Assembly: GCA_934655755.1 (NCBI GenBank)
Contig: CAKUHA010000020.1
Coordinates: 1 to 18,923 of the forward strand
Source of the DNA: an uncultured Collinsella sp.
GTDB lineage: Bacteria > Actinomycetota > Coriobacteriia > Coriobacteriales > Coriobacteriaceae
Direction of reading: 5' to 3'
Length of the DNA: 18,923 nt
Shown here: positions 15,968 to 18,923 of the stretch, piece after piece
How the letters are laid out: every line of letters begins with the position of its first letter
How positions within the stretch are numbered: the first letter of the stretch is position 1
The notes under the pieces: generated by a model
Seen by the model: only the letters and a program-made list of their open reading frames with translations
Database searches by the model: none
What the model was told of the DNA's origin: nothing
Position numbers and translations under genes: made by a program

Positions 15968-17179
15968 ATGGCGGCACCCAACAATTCAATGCAACTTGAG
16001 GGAAAAACGATCCTGCTGGGCATTACCGGCGGGATCGCCGCCTATAAGTCGTGCAATATCGTGCGCCTGCTGCAAAAGCGCGGCGCGCGCGTCAAGGTCG
16101 TTATGAGCGAGCATGCCACCGAGTTTGTGGGGCCGCTCACCTTCCGTGCGCTCACCAACGAGCCCGTCGCTGTGGGTCTGTTCGACGATCCTTCCGACCC
16201 CATCCACCACATTTCGCTGGCGCAGGAGCCCGATCTGGTGATCGTGGCGCCCGCGACGGCCAATATCATCGCCAAGATGGCCAACGGCATTGCCGATGAT
16301 CTCATCTCCACGACGCTGCTCGCCACGCCGCGACCCACTGTGATTGCGCCGGCCATGAACAATGGCATGTGGAAGGCGCCGGCAACGCAGGCCAACATGG
16401 CCACGCTGCGTGACCGCGGGGTGCACGTGGTTGGCCCCGGTAGTGGCTACCTTGCCTGCGGCGACGTGGACACGGGACGCATGAGCGAGCCCGAGGACAT
16501 CGTCGAAGCCATCTGCGAGATGCTCAATCCCGTGCCGCAAGACCTGACGGGCAAGCGCATCGTCATCACTGCCGGCCCAACGCATGAACCGATCGATCCC
16601 GTGCGCTTTATCGGCAATCGGTCGTCGGGAAAGATGGGCATCGCCCTGGCAAGGGAGGCCGTGCGCCGCGGTGCTGAGGTCACGCTCGTGCTGGGACCGA
16701 CGTCGCTCGATGTTCCCCGCGGCGTGGAGTGCGTGCGCGTGCAGACCGCCGCAGAGATGCTGCAGGCGGCGCTGAGCGCCTTCCAAACGGCCGACGCTGC
16801 CATTTGCGCTGCGGCCGTCGCCGACTACACCCCCGTATCCCCTGCGGACCACAAGCTCAAAAAAGCCAACGAGCGCCTCGATCGCATCGAGCTTGTCGAG
16901 ACCGTCGATATTTTGGCTGAGCTCTCGCGCCAGAAGGGCGAGCGCTGCGTGATCGGCTTTGCGGCCGAGACCGATGACGTCGTGGAGTACGCCGAGCGTA
17001 AATTGGTCCGCAAGGGCTGCGATGCGATTATCGCCAACGACGTCTCGCGTGCGGATTCGGGCTTTGGCACCGACACCAACAAGGCATGGATTGTGAGCGC
17101 AACGGGCACGCAAGAACTTCCCGTGCTAACAAAACCCCAGCTCGCAGATTCAATTCTGAACTTGCTCAAAAATAATTAA
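15968..17179 (+). CDS. coaBC: Bifunctional phosphopantothenoylcysteine decarboxylase / phosphopantothenate-cysteine ligase
   Basis: CoaBC carries out two consecutive steps of coenzyme A synthesis: ligation of cysteine to 4'-phosphopantothenate and FMN-dependent decarboxylation to phosphopantetheine. It has 403 residues. The N-terminal CoaC half has GITGGIAAYK, the catalytic His81 (HHISLA), PAMNNGMW, and Cys164 in the flap SGYLACGDVDTGRM. The CoaB half starts near 195 with ITAGPTHEPIDPVRFIGN and contains SSGKMG, AAVADYTP and KKANERL. AAGGAAG upstream supports 15968; an in-frame ATG at 15989 is the alternative. No terminator follows directly, so transcripts may run on into the tRNA-Pro gene. 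Confidence 0.96.
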   Translation: MAAPNNSMQLEGKTILLGITGGIAAYKSCNIVRLLQKRGARVKVVMSEHATEFVGPLTFRALTNEPVAVGLFDDPSDPIHHISLAQEPDLVIVAPATANIIAKMANGIADDLISTTLLATPRPTVIAPAMNNGMWKAPATQANMATLRDRGVHVVGPGSGYLACGDVDTGRMSEPEDIVEAICEMLNPVPQDLTGKRIVITAGPTHEPIDPVRFIGNRSSGKMGIALAREAVRRGAEVTLVLGPTSLDVPRGVECVRVQTAAEMLQAALSAFQTADAAICAAAVADYTPVSPADHKLKKANERLDRIELVETVDILAELSRQKGERCVIGFAAETDDVVEYAERKLVRKGCDAIIANDVSRADSGFGTDTNKAWIVSATGTQELPVLTKPQLADSILNLLKNN

Positions 17180-17187
17180 AAAAGTTC

Positions 17188-17220
17188 TTGCACAAGGTCA
17201 AAGTTTCGGGTTAATATACT
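17188..17220 (+). promoter_or_regulatory. Probable promoter of the tRNA-Pro gene
   Basis: TTGCAC at 17188-17193 resembles a -35 box. Two overlapping -10 candidates follow: TAATAT (17212-17217, spacer 18) and TATACT (17215-17220, five of six matches but spacer 21). The region is locally AT-rich against a GC-rich background. A 6-bp inverted repeat (TGTTGC 17224-17229, GCAACA 17243-17248) lies in the leader. Confidence 0.55.
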
Positions 17221-17259
17221 CCCTGTTGCGAGCGAGAGCAGAGCAACAAACAAAAGCTT

Positions 17260-17336
<77 letters not shown>

Positions 17337-17345
17337 GAAGTTTGC

Positions 17346-17375
17346 AGGTCAGGCACTTGGTGCCTGACCTTTTTT
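17346..17375 (+). terminator. Strong Rho-independent terminator after tRNA-Pro
   Basis: A perfect 11-bp stem (17346-17356 with 17360-17370) with a 3-nt loop is followed by a run of T (17370-17375) and more T after one G. It should end the tRNA transcript and any read-through from coaBC. Confidence 0.93.
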
Positions 17376-17446
17376 GTTTTTGAATCAACAGGGCAAGCAA
17401 CAAATAATCAACGACATTCCCGATTGATATCCACCGCGCAACAAAA

Positions 17447-17505
17447 CGTGTACATCGGCCTCCAAAACCGACAATTTTTGACATGTTTGGAGGCTGATGT
17501 ACACG
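17447..17505. repeat. 20-bp near-perfect inverted repeat with 19-nt loop
   Basis: The left arm (17447-17466, beginning CGTGTACATC) pairs with the right arm (17486-17505, ending GATGTACACG) with one G-T mismatch that would be a wobble pair in RNA. The loop holds a TTGACA hexamer (17478-17483) without a matching -10. On the plus strand no T tract follows the stem. On the minus strand the stem is followed by the weak T-rich stretch TTTTGTTG, but no minus-strand gene was seen to terminate. It may be a dispersed palindromic repeat, an operator or an RNA structure. Confidence 0.85.
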
Positions 17506-17566
17506 AATCCGGAGTCTCGCTCCGTCCAAATCGCAATCCATATGTCTGGACTCTCTATGGGCGCGC

Positions 17567-17595
17567 TGGATAGACATCGCCGGAACGGGTATAGT
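17567..17595 (+). promoter_or_regulatory. Probable pgsA promoter
   Basis: TGGATA (17567-17572, four of six) and TATAGT (17590-17595, five of six) are spaced by 17 nt, about 36 nt before the GTG start. Lying downstream of the strong tRNA terminator, this is the expected place for a fresh promoter. An ATGTCT/AGACAT inverted pair surrounds the -35 side. Confidence 0.5.
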
Positions 17596-17631
17596 ATCGA
17601 AAGTTTTGTCGTATACCAGCGGGGGAGTCCT

Positions 17632-18336
17632 GTGGGCATCAAGAAGAAGATCAAAAAGGAGCTTATCGGCACCTCCGACTACCCGTCGAATAAGATCTTT
17701 ACGATCTCCAATTTCATCACCTTTACGCGCCTGGTCCTCACGCTTGTCTTTCTGTACCTGTTTGTAACGGACAACAACCGCGTCATCGCCATCGTGATCT
17801 ATGCCATCGCCGCTTCCACCGACTGGATGGACGGCCAGATCGCCCGCATGACCAAGACGGTCTCGTGGCTCGGAAAGGTCATGGACCCCATCTGCGACCG
17901 AGCGCTGCTGTTTACGGGCGTCCTGGGCCTGGTTGTTCGCGGCGAACTGCCCATCTGGGTATGCGTGCTCATCATCGGCCGCGATATCTACCTGGGCATC
18001 GGCACGCTCATCGTGCGCCATTACCACCGTCGCCCCATCGACGTCGTCTTTCCCGGCAAGATCGCCACGGCGCTGCTCATGACCGGCTTTTCGCTCATGC
18101 TTCTGGGCATTCCCGTCGTCGATGGCTGGGACCTGTTGCCTTCAACGTTTGCGGCCTTCCCTGGCCTTAACGGAAGCGCAGTGCCGCTCGGCATCTTCTT
18201 TGTCTACGGTGGCGTAATCTTCTCCATGCTCACCGCCGTCATTTACACCATCAAGGGCGGGATGGCTATTAAAAATGCCGTCGCGCATCCAGAAGACGAG
18301 GACGTCGACTTTCTCAACCCCGAAATCGAAGACTGA
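17632..18336 (+). CDS. pgsA: CDP-alcohol phosphatidyltransferase, probably phosphatidylglycerophosphate synthase
   Basis: This membrane enzyme would transfer phosphatidyl from CDP-diacylglycerol to glycerol-3-phosphate, the committed step to phosphatidylglycerol. From the GTG at 17632 it has 234 residues: a basic N-terminus (IKKKIKKELI), then several hydrophobic helices. The family signature D-x2-DG-x2-AR-x8-G-x3-D-x3-D is complete, from DWMDGQIAR through GKVMDPICD. The GTG follows GGGGGAG at a short spacing, and the family match begins just after it. An in-frame ATG at 17497 lies in the inverted repeat upstream of the promoter candidate and is rejected. A cardiolipin synthase of the same fold, or another alcohol acceptor, is possible. 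The acidic tail (EDEDVDFLNPEIED) is a mild oddity. Confidence 0.85.
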   Translation: MGIKKKIKKELIGTSDYPSNKIFTISNFITFTRLVLTLVFLYLFVTDNNRVIAIVIYAIAASTDWMDGQIARMTKTVSWLGKVMDPICDRALLFTGVLGLVVRGELPIWVCVLIIGRDIYLGIGTLIVRHYHRRPIDVVFPGKIATALLMTGFSLMLLGIPVVDGWDLLPSTFAAFPGLNGSAVPLGIFFVYGGVIFSMLTAVIYTIKGGMAIKNAVAHPEDEDVDFLNPEIED

Positions 18337-18346
18337 TTCATTGGGG

Positions 18347-18352
18347 TATGAT
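18347..18352 (+). promoter_or_regulatory. Possible -10 box before the FHA gene
   Basis: TATGAT (five of six) lies 10 nt after the pgsA stop, but no good -35 box was seen at the right distance. The 66-nt gap also has a near-palindrome around GGCATGCC (18372-18384). The gene may instead be read from the pgsA promoter. Confidence 0.3.
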
Positions 18353-18402
18353 TACGTACGGTTCATTCTTTGCGGCATGCCCGCGTTATGTTAGGGGTTG
18401 TC

Positions 18403-18837
18403 ATGGACAACAAGGTTAACAATATGCCTCAGAACGATAAGACTGCGGACGCCACCTGCGTTTTCCGTGTTCCCTCGAGCGATGTCACCGTTCCCGACCT
18501 TATGGCCAACGTGCGCATCACCGCTCCCGTTCTATCCATCGTCAAGGGCCCGCAGACCGGCGCCGCCTTTGAGCTCGAGGATGACGTCACCACGATCGGC
18601 CGCGATCCGGCAAACGGCATCTTCCTCAACGATATGACGGTCTCGCGCAGCCACGCGCGCATTATTCGCGAGGGACTCAGCGCTCGCATCGAGGACCTGG
18701 GCTCGCTCAATGGCACCTGGGTCGACGGCGCTATCGTCAACGCCGCGCCGCTGCACGACGGCTCTTCCGTTCAGATCGGTACGTTCACGCTCATCTACCA
18801 CGAGAGCACGCCGGAGCGCATCGAAACCGGTGAGTAG
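18403..18837 (+). CDS. garA: FHA-domain protein of the GarA/OdhI type
   Basis: The protein has 144 residues: a short N-terminal tail and one C-terminal FHA domain, the layout of GarA (mycobacteria) and OdhI (corynebacteria). These bind and control 2-oxoglutarate-using enzymes until Ser/Thr kinases phosphorylate the tail, which then folds onto the FHA domain. FHA marks are present: IGRDP, SRSHARI and DLGSLNGTW. From recall, IFLNDMTVSRSHA and VQIGTFTLI track GarA closely. The tail motif corresponding to GarA ETTSVFR reads DATCVFR (Thr18, Cys19), so one phosphorylatable residue remains. The ATG at 18403 has AGGGG 6 nt before it; ATG 18424 is an alternative and keeps the motif. The target here is unknown. 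Confidence 0.85.
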   Translation: MDNKVNNMPQNDKTADATCVFRVPSSDVTVPDLMANVRITAPVLSIVKGPQTGAAFELEDDVTTIGRDPANGIFLNDMTVSRSHARIIREGLSARIEDLGSLNGTWVDGAIVNAAPLHDGSSVQIGTFTLIYHESTPERIETGE

Positions 18838-18840
18838 GGC

Positions 18841-18923
18841 ATGGCCGAACGCAACTATCTGAGTATCGGCCAAGTCGTCAACCTACTTCGAGGCGCATAC
18901 CCCGATCTTTCGAACTCAAAAAT
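18841..18923 (+). CDS. ftsR: MerR-family regulator of the FtsR type (partial, cut by window end)
   Basis: Only 27 complete codons are visible. The start MAERNYLSIGQVVNLLRGAY followed by PDLSNSK matches the beginning of the winged-helix domain of the actinobacterial MerR-like protein next to garA (Rv1828 in M. tuberculosis, FtsR in Corynebacterium, an activator of ftsZ). It begins 3 nt after the FHA stop, so the two are probably co-transcribed. The assignment rests on this short stretch plus context. Confidence 0.7.
   Translation, partial: MAERNYLSIGQVVNLLRGAYPDLSNSK

Larger units (their letters stand above)
17376..17631. other. Spacer before pgsA
   Basis: This 256-nt stretch has no credible gene. 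It is less GC-rich than the surrounding genes and holds the large inverted repeat at 17447-17505 and the pgsA promoter candidate at 17567-17595. The frame open from the ATG at 17497 has no family resemblance before the pgsA start. Confidence 0.6.

Noticed and set aside
17497..17631. N-terminal extension of pgsA from the ATG at 17497
   Set aside because: The extension starts inside the inverted repeat, lacks a ribosome binding site and family similarity, and would contain the likely promoter. The GTG at 17632 fits better.

Overview
The window is a gene-dense, high-GC bacterial chromosome segment in which every supported gene lies on the plus strand. Mixed signals point to an actinobacterium of the Coriobacteriia, probably Collinsella or a close relative. 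The right end has a pgsA / GarA-type FHA protein / FtsR-type MerR order known from other actinobacteria. The long middle block (cmk, plsC, ispH, DUF512 protein, der, plsY, gpsA) has a gene order more usual in Firmicutes. The taxon is an inference from gene content and composition; no database was searched.

Layout. (1) 1-72: the 3' end of a tRNA (probably tRNA-Ala) and its terminator. (2) 104-3113: an ABC-F translation factor, an unrecognised small membrane protein that overlaps its end, and a rhomboid-like M50 metalloprotease. (3) 3198-5700: scpA, scpB and rluB, that is, the condensin accessory subunits and a 23S rRNA pseudouridine synthase. (4) 5767-12567: cmk, plsC, ispH, a PDZ/radical-SAM DUF512 protein, der, plsY and gpsA. 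(5) 12586-17179: rpe, a cysteine desulfurase, a Nif3-like metalloprotein, a coiled-coil zinc-ribbon protein and coaBC. (6) 17188-17375: a tRNA-Pro(GGG) gene with promoter-like sequence and a strong terminator. (7) 17376-18923: a spacer with a 20-bp inverted repeat, then pgsA, a GarA/OdhI-like FHA protein and the start of an FtsR-like MerR regulator, cut by the window end.

How the genes work together. GpsA makes glycerol-3-phosphate, PlsY adds the first acyl chain, PlsC the second, and PgsA commits the lipid to phosphatidylglycerol. Most of the core anionic phospholipid pathway is therefore here, next to CTP supply (Cmk), isoprenoid supply (IspH), CoA supply (CoaBC), ribosome maturation and translation (Der, RluB, ABC-F) and chromosome segregation (ScpAB). 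Spacing is tight: short gaps, ATGA overlaps, and start codons inside the preceding gene. No terminator was seen between 104 and 17179, so most of it may be one or a few long operons.

Most of this is housekeeping DNA and I see no mobile element, CRISPR array or defence island. The points most worth a second look are the altered phospho-switch motif (DATC in place of ETTS) in the GarA-like protein, HX4E instead of HX4D in PlsC, a lost cysteine in the zinc ribbon, the 20-bp inverted repeat before pgsA, and the unrecognised small membrane protein.
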